Shown: positions 44,914 through 53,250 of the stretch, piece by piece | Layout: the number at the start of each line of letters is the position of its first letter | Numbering within the stretch: position 1 is the first letter of the stretch | DNA from: Qingrenia yutianensis | GTDB lineage: Bacteria > Bacillota > Clostridia > UMGS1810 | DNA length: 64,000 nucleotides | Assembly (NCBI RefSeq): GCF_014385105.1 | Contig: NZ_JACRTE010000004.1 | Span: forward strand, 62,001-126,000 | Direction of reading: 5' to 3' | Made by a program: the position numbers and the translations under genes | Notes under the pieces: generated by a model | Told to the model about the DNA's origin: nothing | Databases searched by the model: none | The model's input: the letters and a program-made list of their open reading frames with translations, nothing else

Positions 44914-45817
44914 CTGCTTCACGCTCCTTTAAAAATTCAACCGTTTCGTCAAATGACGGCACTGCCGCTCTCGAGCCCATTTTGGTGCATTTCAAAGCGG
45001 ACACCGCACTTGAGAATATTGCGGCTTTATGATAATTATAACCCTTTTGAACGGCAAATGCAAATGCTCCGTGAAAAACATCGCCCGCGCCGTTTGAATC
45101 CACTGCCTCAACCTTAAAGGCAGGATAGGAAATAATTTCTTTTCCGTCGTAGATGATGCCGCCCTCTTTGCCCTTTGTGATGACAACCACTTCGGGTTTA
45201 TATGTGTCAAAAAGGATTTTTGCGGCGTCCTCGGCGGTTTTTGCGCCCGTAATGCCAAGCGAAAATTCGTAGGACGGAATTAAAATATCGGTAAGAGCAA
45301 GAAGCTCTTTTATGCCGTCGTAAAGTCCGCCTGCGTCCAAAAGCACCTTTGTTCCGTTTTCTTTTGCAATGCGTGCCGCCTCAACCGCCGCCGGCATTTC
45401 GTTTCCGTCAACCAAAAGAAGTTCGGCGTTTTTAACCGCTTCTTTCTGTTTGTCATTAAGCGAAAGCGCGGGAGTATTGCCTTTGTCGAAAACTATTGTT
45501 CTCGACGCGGTGTCCTCCGAAAGCATTACGATTGAGAAAAACGTGTCATAGCCCTTATGAATTGTGATAAGGTCGGTGCCGATGCCGTATTTTTCAAAAT
45601 CTCTTATAAGAAAATTAGCCTTGTCGTCGTCGGTCATAGAACCGATAAACGACACCTCGCCGCCAAGCTTTGCGGCGGCGACAAGACCCGTTGCGCACGG
45701 ACCGCCGCCTGCTGCTTTCGAGCCTTTGGCGCGAAGCTTTGTATCTTCGTTTGGATAATTGGGCAAAACCATCAGGGTATCATAAACATTTGCGCCTATT
45801 CCGACAATTTTACTCAT
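44888..45817 (-). CDS. PfkB-family carbohydrate kinase (IolC position)
   Basis: 309 aa. GIGANVYDTLMVLPNYPNEDTK, GGGPCATGLVAAAKLGGEVSFIGSMTDDD (family signature 1 region) and DSNGAGDVFHGAFAFAVQKG (signature 2 with the catalytic Asp; Asn replaces the usual Thr). It phosphorylates a sugar or keto-sugar acid. Start overlaps the aldolase stop by 4 bp (ATGA), and its end overlaps iolB, so all three are translationally coupled. Confidence 0.9.
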   Translation of the reverse strand: MSKIVGIGANVYDTLMVLPNYPNEDTKLRAKGSKAAGGGPCATGLVAAAKLGGEVSFIGSMTDDDKANFLIRDFEKYGIGTDLITIHKGYDTFFSIVMLSEDTASRTIVFDKGNTPALSLNDKQKEAVKNAELLLVDGNEMPAAVEAARIAKENGTKVLLDAGGLYDGIKELLALTDILIPSYEFSLGITGAKTAEDAAKILFDTYKPEVVVITKGKEGGIIYDGKEIISYPAFKVEAVDSNGAGDVFHGAFAFAVQKGYNYHKAAIFSSAVSALKCTKMGSRAAVPSFDETVEFLKEREADEFKENLE

Positions 45818-46641
45818 GCTTTATTTTCAGCTCCCAAAAGTTTGATTTTTTCCGTTGCGAAAGCGGATACAGCTTTGATTGCGTCTTTCATAAAGAGGTC
45901 AATAGCGATTAAATCTCTTGAAGTATCGAATACTGTGTTGAGGAACGAACAGCAAACATCGGTACCGAAGTTGATTTTTGTGATACCTGCTTTGATAGCC
46001 TCTTTAATCTGGTCGTCGCCTACGCCCGAACCGCCGTGAAGAACGAGAGCAACATCTGTTGCGTCTGCGATTTCTTTAATTCTGTCAATAGCAAGCTTCG
46101 GAGCCTGTTTGTAGTGACCGTGAGCCGTGCCGACCATAATAGCAAGTGCGCAAACGCCTGTTTCCTTAACGTATTTAACAGCCTCGTCAACCTTTGTATA
46201 TTCGGTTGTGATGCCGTCTTTTGTAGAACCGATGTGTCCGAGCTCGCCCTCGATGGGAACGTTAACCGCCGCACACATTTCTTTGATTTTCTTGGTTGTT
46301 GCAATGTTTTCTTCAAAGCTCTGCATAGACGCGTCAATCATAACGCCTGTGCAGCCGTAACGGAGCGCTCTGGTAACTTCTTTTTCGCCTGCGCCGTGGT
46401 CCAAATGGAAGCAAACGGGAACGTCAGCCTCCTGCGCCGCTTTCAAAACGATAGGAGCAAGATAGAAAGCTTCTTCGTTTGAGAAAAGACGCGAATAGGA
46501 CTGAATGATAACCGGTGCTTTCGCTTTTTTAGCCGCGTCGATAACGCCCATAACGGTTTCCATATTGTAAACGTTAAATGCAGGAATGGCAAAGCCTTTT
46601 CCTTTTGCAATGTCGAGTATTTCTTTTAAATTAACAAGCAT
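45814..46641 (-). CDS. Class II fructose-bisphosphate aldolase family protein (3, IolJ position)
   Basis: 275 aa. CFHLDHGAGEKEVTRALRYGCTGVMIDASMQSFEENI, IEGELGHIGSTKDG, MVGTAHGHYKQAPKLAIDRI, LVLHGGSGVGDDQIKEAI and ITKINFGTDV keep all zinc and phosphate-binding positions. It would split the phosphorylated product of the adjacent PfkB kinase into DHAP plus an aldehyde, as IolJ does. It is distinct from the two aldolases of the PTS locus. Confidence 0.9.
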   Translation of the reverse strand: MLVNLKEILDIAKGKGFAIPAFNVYNMETVMGVIDAAKKAKAPVIIQSYSRLFSNEEAFYLAPIVLKAAQEADVPVCFHLDHGAGEKEVTRALRYGCTGVMIDASMQSFEENIATTKKIKEMCAAVNVPIEGELGHIGSTKDGITTEYTKVDEAVKYVKETGVCALAIMVGTAHGHYKQAPKLAIDRIKEIADATDVALVLHGGSGVGDDQIKEAIKAGITKINFGTDVCCSFLNTVFDTSRDLIAIDLFMKDAIKAVSAFATEKIKLLGAENKA

Positions 46642-46662
46642 TTTTAACCCTCCGAACTTAAA

Positions 46663-47754
46663 TTATTTCAAGTTATCCGCGATAAGCTCGTGAATACTGA
46701 TGATGTCAATACCGCCGTCGATTTTCTTTGCCGCCTCGTATTCGCCTACACACTCGAATACAACGCACTCACCGCCGACACGTTTAGCGTCGTCAAGACG
46801 TCTTGACGCAACTTTGTCGATAACGTTGGGAATGTATTCTCTCAAAAGGATACTGCCTGCCCAAACTGTTTCTTTCTTAACGAGGAGCATATCGCAGATG
46901 TCGCCGATTTTTTCAACAATGCCTCTTGTGTTGTCCTCTTCAAGGTCGCGCGCGAGGAAGAAAGAATCCTGAACGCTGTATTTTTTCGGAGCGGATTTAA
47001 GAGCGATTTTGCCGTCAGCAAGAAGTTTTGCGCAAAGCGCTGTGAATGTGATAACTTCCGCTTTAAGGTCAATGTTCCACTCTTTGTATTCGCGGAGAAG
47101 TGTTTTAGCGTCAGCAGGGTCAACCGTGATGATTGTCTTAAAGCCGCTTACTTCTTTTGCAAATTTCTCCATAACTTCTTTTGTTTCGCTTGCCGCGCCG
47201 ATAAGTGTGTCGAGAACGTATCCTGTGTCGGGCTCGTCTGCCAAAACGGTGTATTCAACGCCTGCTTTGTCGAGAACTTTCATAGCCGCGATTGCGCTGT
47301 CTTTTCCTACATATCTTGCGTCTGCGCCGAGAATAAGAACAGTGTCTTTTTTGTCAGCGTGTTTTTTGATTTCAGCAGCAAGGTCGGACGCAATTTCTTT
47401 TACGCCGTAGGGGTTTTTGTTTGCTGCAACGCTCTCGAGCATTTTTGTTATGTAAGCAGGAGTCTGGTCGTTAAGAGCCGCCTCAAGTCTTACTTCTTTT
47501 GTAAATTTAACGGGGTCCCAGCCTGTTGCGCAGTCTTTTGTGCAGGCACCGCAGAGCGCACATTCGTAAACGTTGTCTACAATACTGCCTTCAAGCTTAG
47601 CCGCACCGCGCTCAACGAGCGAAAGCGAAAGCGCTCTTGCTCTTGCAGTGTTTCTCTCCTGACCTGTTGCGTTGCCGATAGGGCAGATGTGACGGCACAT
47701 CCAGCAAAATCTGCAGCTGTCTATAATTTCTTTGCTTTTATTTGAAATTAACAT
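46663..47754 (-). CDS. (Fe-S)-binding protein, GlcF/HdrD-like with degenerate CCG domains
   Basis: 363 aa. Two 4Fe-4S motifs at the N-terminus: CRFCWMCRHICPIGNATG and CALCGACTKDCATGWDP. The rest has the layout of two CCG domains (GlcF, HdrD, LctD partner), but the Cys-Cys-Gly and Cys-Pro-Cys positions are replaced (for example ADEPDTGYVLD and ITVDPADAKTLL; a lone Cys remains in VFECVGEY). So the ferredoxin part looks active while the CCG cluster is probably lost. It sits between the FAD oxidase and the aldolase, and likely passes electrons from the oxidase to the fused ETF. Confidence 0.82.
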   Translation of the reverse strand: MLISNKSKEIIDSCRFCWMCRHICPIGNATGQERNTARARALSLSLVERGAAKLEGSIVDNVYECALCGACTKDCATGWDPVKFTKEVRLEAALNDQTPAYITKMLESVAANKNPYGVKEIASDLAAEIKKHADKKDTVLILGADARYVGKDSAIAAMKVLDKAGVEYTVLADEPDTGYVLDTLIGAASETKEVMEKFAKEVSGFKTIITVDPADAKTLLREYKEWNIDLKAEVITFTALCAKLLADGKIALKSAPKKYSVQDSFFLARDLEEDNTRGIVEKIGDICDMLLVKKETVWAGSILLREYIPNVIDKVASRRLDDAKRVGGECVVFECVGEYEAAKKIDGGIDIISIHELIADNLK

Positions 47755-47775
47755 AATTAAAAATCCTCCCTTTTA

Positions 47776-49194
47776 TTATAATCCGAGTTTGTACGGATTT
47801 AAAATTCCGTTCGGGTCGAGCTGTTTCTTAAGACCTTCAAATACCTGCATAGCAGGGCCGTACTGTTCTTTCATAAGTCTGCCGAGCTTGATGCCGACGC
47901 CGTGGTGGTCGTTAACAACACCGCCGTTAGCAAGCGCTGTTCTTACACCGCAAGTCCAGATTTCGTTGTGGAGTTTTAATGCCTCGTGCGGGTCTTTGGG
48001 AGGATTGTCAACGATAAATCTGTCGTAAATCATACAACCCCATTCATACCAGTGCGAGAAGTGAGCGATAAATCTTGCCATCGGGAAGTTTGTTTCGATA
48101 GCTTTTTTCATCTCCCAGTAGATGTTTTCGATTTTGTCGTAAGGAGCGATTGTGTCCATTGTACCGAACATCTGCGGTAAATCCATCATATGACCGGGAT
48201 AGAAGAATGTAATCTTTTCGTCCCACCATTTTTTACCGTATTCGCTGCCGAGATCCTCTGCGCCGTATTTTGCGAATGTCGAAAGAAGGATTTTTTCTTC
48301 AACTTCAACAAGTTCCGAAACGCCTTCGATAGCAATGTTCATAAATGCGCCCGGTTTTTCTACGCCGACAATTTTCTTAATAAGTGTAGCTGTTTCAGCT
48401 TCGTTGTAAAGACGCATAACCGAAGGTTTGAATTTCTGCAAAAGTTCTCTTGATGCCGAGAACGCGTCTGTCATATTTTTAAAGAGGAAACCTCTGAAAC
48501 GTCTTTCTTCCGGCTGGTCGTAAATTCTGATCTGTGCCTTTGTCATAATGCCGAGAGTACCCTCACTGCCTATGAACATCTGGTTGAGGTCGGGACCTGC
48601 CGCGTGTTTCGGTGCGGGCGATGTTTCAATGATGTCGCCGTTGGGGAGAACAACCTCCATACCGAGAACCATATCGTCGATCTTTCCGTATTTTGTGGAT
48701 ACAACGCCGATACCTCTGTGAGCCAAAAATCCGCCGACAGTAGAGCAGGTGAGCGAAGAAGGATAGTGCATTGTAGCTTTGCCTCTTTCGTTAGCCATCC
48801 ACTCAAGGTGTTTGTAGATTGTACCCGTACCGCACTCTATGTACATAGCTTTTTCGTTAACGTTGTAGATTTTGTCCATTCTCTTTGTGTCGAGAACGAT
48901 ACCGCCGCAAACCGGAATAGCGCCGCCCTGCGTACCGCCGCCGCCGCCCCAGGTTGTTACGGGAATTTTATAGTAATTTGCAATTTTCAAAACTTTGGAA
49001 ACTTCTTTTGCGTCCTTGGGCGATACAACCATATCGGCCTCGGGCATTCTTAAGCCTCTGTCAGCCCACATTCTGGAAAGCCAGTAGTAGTCTACACTGT
49101 GAGTGATTTTGTCAATTTCTCTTGTAGAACAGTTTTCTTTTCCGACTGCATCCTCAAGCTCGGAGGCAATCATATCAAATAAAAATTCGTTCAT
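47776..49194 (-). CDS. FAD-linked dehydrogenase/oxidase (GlcD / alkyl-DHAP synthase type)
   Basis: 472 aa. FAD_binding_4 domain: PEADMVVSPKDAKEVSKVLKIANYYKIPVTTWGGGGGTQGGAIP, STVGGFLAHRGIGVVSTKYGKIDDMVLGMEVVLPNGDI and IGSEGTLGIMTKAQIRIY. C-terminal oxidase domain with HFSHWYEWGCMIYDRF, NDHHGVGIKLGRLM and LDPNGILNPYKLG. The family oxidises 2-hydroxy acids (lactate, glycolate) or forms ether lipids; the His-rich HFSHWYEWG and DHHGVG blocks resemble alkyldihydroxyacetonephosphate synthase. With the Fe-S protein next to it, a dehydrogenase is more likely. Substrate unknown. Confidence 0.88.
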   Translation of the reverse strand: MNEFLFDMIASELEDAVGKENCSTREIDKITHSVDYYWLSRMWADRGLRMPEADMVVSPKDAKEVSKVLKIANYYKIPVTTWGGGGGTQGGAIPVCGGIVLDTKRMDKIYNVNEKAMYIECGTGTIYKHLEWMANERGKATMHYPSSLTCSTVGGFLAHRGIGVVSTKYGKIDDMVLGMEVVLPNGDIIETSPAPKHAAGPDLNQMFIGSEGTLGIMTKAQIRIYDQPEERRFRGFLFKNMTDAFSASRELLQKFKPSVMRLYNEAETATLIKKIVGVEKPGAFMNIAIEGVSELVEVEEKILLSTFAKYGAEDLGSEYGKKWWDEKITFFYPGHMMDLPQMFGTMDTIAPYDKIENIYWEMKKAIETNFPMARFIAHFSHWYEWGCMIYDRFIVDNPPKDPHEALKLHNEIWTCGVRTALANGGVVNDHHGVGIKLGRLMKEQYGPAMQVFEGLKKQLDPNGILNPYKLGL

Positions 49195-49228
49195 TTTGTT
49201 TTCTCCTTTTTATTATAATTTTTAATGA

Positions 49229-50632
49229 TTAGCTGTTTATATCGTCAAATTCGAGGTTGGGAATATATTTTGTAAATTCTTCCAAAACCTCGGCATAATC
49301 GCCGTAAATCTCGCTCATATGGTGAATGTACGGGCCGTTGATAAGCTTTTTCTCAAGCTTTGAAAGGTCGTTGAATTCAGCCCACATATAAGTACCGAAC
49401 GTGTAAGGACCCTCGCAGGTATTGAATTTTCCGCCGAGAAGTTTGTATGTTCCTCTTTCGCCCTGGAAACGTGTGATTGTGTATGTACCGTCTTTTGCCG
49501 GGAAACTCGGTTTTGTGTTAAAGAGTTTAGCCGGTGCGCCCTCTTTTTTAGCCGAAAGCGGGAAAGGTCCGCAGTGCCACAAAAGTTCGGAGTTTTTGTT
49601 GATGGGGTTTCTTGCGGTAAATTCGCCGAAGAGCGGTTTTGCTCCGCCGCGCGATGCCGAAAGAAGTATTGCCTGCGAAATTGCACCGTGAAGGTCGGAT
49701 TCACAGGTTACGATATAACCCATATCGTAGAGTATGCTCATTGCAAGACACGGGTTTGCGTTGAACGCCTGGGGCATTGATGTCCAGCATTCCGACAAAA
49801 GCACGTCTGCGTCGTTTTCTTCAAACACTTCAATATAAGCATAAACGAATGTGAGCATTCTTTTAAGTGTTTCGTCGTCGAGACCGCCGACGTCGTACTG
49901 TGTTTTGAGTCTTGCAAGGTCAACGTCGAGAACGCCCTGCTTTTCTTTGTAGAGTCTTTCAAGCTTCTGTGTGAAGATTGTCATATTAACGGTTGAAATG
50001 TTTGTGCCGAATTTTTCGGTAATTTCAAGCTCGTTCGACATAACGCTCTTAAACGGGTTAAGACGTGTGCCGACCTGTGTAACCTTGAGGTTTTTGAAGT
50101 TTTTAACCATTGTTGCAACCGAGAAGAATTTTTTAAGACCGTCAGCAAAAATTTCGTCCTCAATCTGACAGTTTTCAATGTAAGAAAACGGAACATTGAG
50201 TCTTTTAAGCTGCTTGCTGATTGCGAAAAGTCCGCACTGTGCGTCGGTGAAACGTCCGCCGTCCTCGTCGAAACGCATATCCTGCGGTCCCCAGAGGAGC
50301 GTGGGAAGATTCATCATTTTTGCGATTGTGCCCGCCGCTTCTTCGTTTCCGAAGTTGCAGTTGATAATGAAAATCGCGTTAACTCCCTCTTTTACAAAGT
50401 AATCTCTTACCTTTGCACAGTCGGAAACCTCCGAGAGAAGTCCTTCCTCGTTAAGCCATTCCAAATCCACGAACGCAGTGTTTTCGTCTGTGAAATTGTC
50501 TTTTATGTACTTAACGATGTGGTTTTTGTTTTCCACAGCGTACTTCGGTGCGAAGATGCCTTTTCTGGTTTTCCAGTCAGCAAGGTATCTTCTTTCGGTC
50601 ACAAGACCGATTTTGAGTTTGTAGTCCATCAT
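49229..50632 (-). CDS. L-fucose/L-arabinose isomerase-like protein
   Basis: 467 aa, first gene of the operon. Two adjacent ATG codons (50632, 50629) follow AAAGGGTGA. The protein has the fold pattern of the FucI/AraA superfamily: NAIFIINCNFGNEEAAGTIAKMMNLPTLLWGPQD, VTQVGTRLNPF, DADVLLSECWTSMPQAFNANPCLAMSILYDMGYIVTCESDLHGAISQAIL (metal-binding Glu and Asp candidates) and the C-terminal beta domain with LWHCGPFPLSA and RFQGERGTYKLLGGKF. It should interconvert an aldose and a ketose; it is shorter than FucI (about 590 aa) and close to AraA length. Confidence 0.82.
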   Translation of the reverse strand: MMDYKLKIGLVTERRYLADWKTRKGIFAPKYAVENKNHIVKYIKDNFTDENTAFVDLEWLNEEGLLSEVSDCAKVRDYFVKEGVNAIFIINCNFGNEEAAGTIAKMMNLPTLLWGPQDMRFDEDGGRFTDAQCGLFAISKQLKRLNVPFSYIENCQIEDEIFADGLKKFFSVATMVKNFKNLKVTQVGTRLNPFKSVMSNELEITEKFGTNISTVNMTIFTQKLERLYKEKQGVLDVDLARLKTQYDVGGLDDETLKRMLTFVYAYIEVFEENDADVLLSECWTSMPQAFNANPCLAMSILYDMGYIVTCESDLHGAISQAILLSASRGGAKPLFGEFTARNPINKNSELLWHCGPFPLSAKKEGAPAKLFNTKPSFPAKDGTYTITRFQGERGTYKLLGGKFNTCEGPYTFGTYMWAEFNDLSKLEKKLINGPYIHHMSEIYGDYAEVLEEFTKYIPNLEFDDINS

Positions 50633-50691
50633 TTTTAATCACCCTTTGTTTATGAAAATAATTTTTATTATTTTGCTTTTTAAACAAAAAT

Positions 50692-50720
50692 ATTTTAGCA
50701 CATAATGAAAAAAATTTCAA
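50692..50720 (-). promoter_or_regulatory. Promoter of the minus-strand catabolic operon
   Basis: On the minus strand: TTGAAA (50720-50715), 17-bp spacer, TAAAAT (50697-50692), 60 bp before the first start codon. Confidence 0.65.
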
Positions 50721-50745
50721 TACCTTTTTCAAAAAAAACAATGAT

Positions 50746-50764
50746 TTTACACTTTTTGTGTAAA
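50746..50764. promoter_or_regulatory. Inverted-repeat operator candidate between divergent transcripts
   Basis: TTTACAC (50746-50752) and GTGTAAA (50758-50764) are perfect inverted half-sites around TTTTT. The site lies 26 bp upstream of the minus-strand -35 box and 77 bp upstream of the plus-strand one, so one regulator could control both the operon and the alpha-galactosidase. Confidence 0.55.
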
Positions 50765-50840
50765 TATTACAAATATCTGTCTAAAAGATGTGCAATATAA
50801 TGAATTTTTACTGTATAATGAGGGAAATTTTTTGTTTCGG

Positions 50841-50869
50841 TTGACTTTGCGGTTTATCTGTGATATTAT
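50841..50869 (+). promoter_or_regulatory. Promoter of the alpha-galactosidase gene
   Basis: TTGACT (50841-50846), 17-bp spacer, TATTAT (50864-50869), then AAGGAGGA before the ATG at 50910. Confidence 0.75.
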
Positions 50870-50909
50870 GCAAATATGTAAAAATGTGATTTTTTAAGGA
50901 GGATACAAA

Positions 50910-53108
50910 ATGCCTGTTTCATTTGACGAAAAAAACAAAGTTTTTAACGTATATACCAAAAATTTCAGTCTTGTTTTCGGTATATTCAAAGAGAAAGTTC
51001 CCGTTTTGATTTATAGCGGAAAGAGAATAAAAAATACCTATGATATGGATAAAATGCTGGATTTTCAGCTCAAAAGAATAGTGTCGTTTTCGGCGCGAAA
51101 CAAAGACCTTGACGGCGAAATAACGCTTGAGGCTGCCTCAGCGCTTTATCCTACATACGGCAACCCCGATTTGAGAATTCCTGCGCTTTCAATCACGCAC
51201 AAAGATGGCACAATGTGCTCAAATTTTTATTATAAAGAGCACAAAATAACAGATGATGTTGTAAAACCGGACGGACTTCCTTATGTTTACAGCGAGGACG
51301 GCGACAACGTTCAGACGCTCGAATTAAAGCTTTACGACGAATTGAGCAGGCTCACTCTCACGCTTTCGTACACCGCTTTTTACGACTACGACGTTATCAC
51401 GCAGAACGTCAAGCTTGAAAACGGCGGCGAAAAGGTGAAAATCGACAGGATTATGAGCGCTGCACTCGATTTGCGCGATAAAGATTTTGAGTTTATTCAT
51501 CTTTACGGTCACTGGGCGAGAGAGCGTCAAATTCAGCGTACACCGCTTATAAACGGCGGTATGACAATCGATTCGAAACGCGGTTCGTCCAGCGCTCACC
51601 ACAACCCGTTTTTTGCGCTTGCACGCAAAAACACCGACGAGTTTTCGGGCGAGGTTTACGGTTTCACTCACCTTTACAGCGGTAACTTTGTTGCCGGCGT
51701 TGAGGTTGACACGCTTAACAACACGCGCGCATTTATCGGCTTAAATCCGTTTAATTTCGGCTGGACGCTTGAAAAGGGCGAAAGCTTCACGGCGCCCGAG
51801 GGTGTTATCACGTATTCGTGCGAGGGCATCGGCAAAATGTCCGACAACCTGCAAAAGCTTGCAAGAAGAAGAATTTGCCGCGGAAAATACCGTGATATCG
51901 AGCGCCCCGTTCTTCTCAACAACTGGGAGGCTACGTATTTTGACTTTAATGAAGAAAAACTTGTCAGCATTGCCAAAAAGGCGAAGGAGGCAGGCGTTGA
52001 GCTTTTTGTTCTGGACGACGGCTGGTTCGGCAAACGCGACGACGACAAATCCTCGCTCGGCGACTGGTTTGTGGATAAGGCAAAACTTCCGAACGGCATA
52101 GAGGGACTTGTTAAAAAGGTTAACGATATGGGGCTTAAATTCGGACTTTGGTTTGAGCCCGAGGCTATTTCACCCGTCAGTGAGCTTTATGAAAATCACC
52201 CAGACTGGTGCCTGCACATAAACGGCAGACCGCAGAACGAGGGCAGAAACGAGTATCTTCTCGATTTGTCGCGCAAAGAGGTTTGCGATTACGTTATAAA
52301 ATTTATGTCCGATATTTTGGGCAGTGCGAACATTGAATACGTTAAATGGGATATGAACCGCAATATGACTGACGTCGGCAGTGCGGATATCGCCCCCGAA
52401 AGACAGTGCGAGGTTGCGCACCGTTATATGCTCGGACTTTACAGAATTTTGGAAACGCTCAATCAAAGATTCCCCGATGTGCTTTTTGAGGGCTGTTCGG
52501 GCGGCGGCGGACGTTTCGACTACGGTATGCTCCATTACTTCCCCCAGATTTGGACGAGTGACGACAGCGACGCGGTGGAAAGACTTTATATCCAGCACGG
52601 CACAAGTATGCTCTATCCCACGTCTGCAATGGGCGCACACGTTTCTGCGGTTCCCAACCATCAGGTTCACCGCACCACGTCGATAGATATGCGCGGCCGC
52701 GTTGCAATGTGCGGTCAGTTCGGCTACGAGCTTGACTTAAACAAGCTTTCCGAGGAGGAGTTTGAGGCGGTAAAAGAGCAGATTAAGCTTTACAAGAAAA
52801 TTTCGCATATCACACATCAAGGCACAATGTACAGACTTCTCTCGCCGTTTGAGGGAAATTACACGGCCTGGGAGTTTGTGTCGGAGGACGAAAACGAAAT
52901 TGTGCTTATGATTGCAAGCATTATCCGACGCGGCGGCTGGCTGCCGTTTACGCAAATCAAGCTTAAAGGACTTGATGAAAACGCATACTATAAGGTGGAA
53001 AACACCGGCGAAATCTACGGCGGCGATTTCCTTATGAATGTGGGATTTAAGCGTGCACCCGACAGTGACTTTGAAAGCGAGCTTCTTATTATCAAAAAAG
53101 TTAAATAA
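50910..53108 (+). CDS. GH36 alpha-galactosidase
   Basis: 732 aa, the length of tetrameric GH36 enzymes such as Geobacillus AgaA (729 aa). N-terminal beta-supersandwich, then a TIM barrel with NNWEATYFDFNEEKL, FVLDDGWFGKRDDDKSSLGDW and GLKFGLWFEPEAI. The nucleophile Asp481 is in YVKWDMNRN and the acid/base Asp551 in WTSDDSDAVERL, 70 residues apart as in AgaA. LFEGCSGGGGRFDYGML is also typical. No signal peptide, so it acts inside the cell on imported alpha-galactosides. Divergent from the eight-gene operon, and a terminator follows. Confidence 0.94.
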   Translation: MPVSFDEKNKVFNVYTKNFSLVFGIFKEKVPVLIYSGKRIKNTYDMDKMLDFQLKRIVSFSARNKDLDGEITLEAASALYPTYGNPDLRIPALSITHKDGTMCSNFYYKEHKITDDVVKPDGLPYVYSEDGDNVQTLELKLYDELSRLTLTLSYTAFYDYDVITQNVKLENGGEKVKIDRIMSAALDLRDKDFEFIHLYGHWARERQIQRTPLINGGMTIDSKRGSSSAHHNPFFALARKNTDEFSGEVYGFTHLYSGNFVAGVEVDTLNNTRAFIGLNPFNFGWTLEKGESFTAPEGVITYSCEGIGKMSDNLQKLARRRICRGKYRDIERPVLLNNWEATYFDFNEEKLVSIAKKAKEAGVELFVLDDGWFGKRDDDKSSLGDWFVDKAKLPNGIEGLVKKVNDMGLKFGLWFEPEAISPVSELYENHPDWCLHINGRPQNEGRNEYLLDLSRKEVCDYVIKFMSDILGSANIEYVKWDMNRNMTDVGSADIAPERQCEVAHRYMLGLYRILETLNQRFPDVLFEGCSGGGGRFDYGMLHYFPQIWTSDDSDAVERLYIQHGTSMLYPTSAMGAHVSAVPNHQVHRTTSIDMRGRVAMCGQFGYELDLNKLSEEEFEAVKEQIKLYKKISHITHQGTMYRLLSPFEGNYTAWEFVSEDENEIVLMIASIIRRGGWLPFTQIKLKGLDENAYYKVENTGEIYGGDFLMNVGFKRAPDSDFESELLIIKKVK

Positions 53109-53116
53109 AACATTTC

Positions 53117-53155
53117 AAAATTACGGCGGAGATAAAAATCCGCCGTAATTTTCTG
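53117..53155 (+). terminator. Terminator after the alpha-galactosidase gene
   Basis: AAAATTACGGCGGA pairs perfectly with TCCGCCGTAATTTT around GATAAAAA, then TCT. Confidence 0.88.
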
Positions 53156-53250
53156 CCAAATTGTGCTTTTTAGGTTGACTTTTCAGCATAAACGGAGTAT
53201 GATATAATGTAGTAAATTTAATGAAAAATTTATGAAAAGGATATGTAAAA

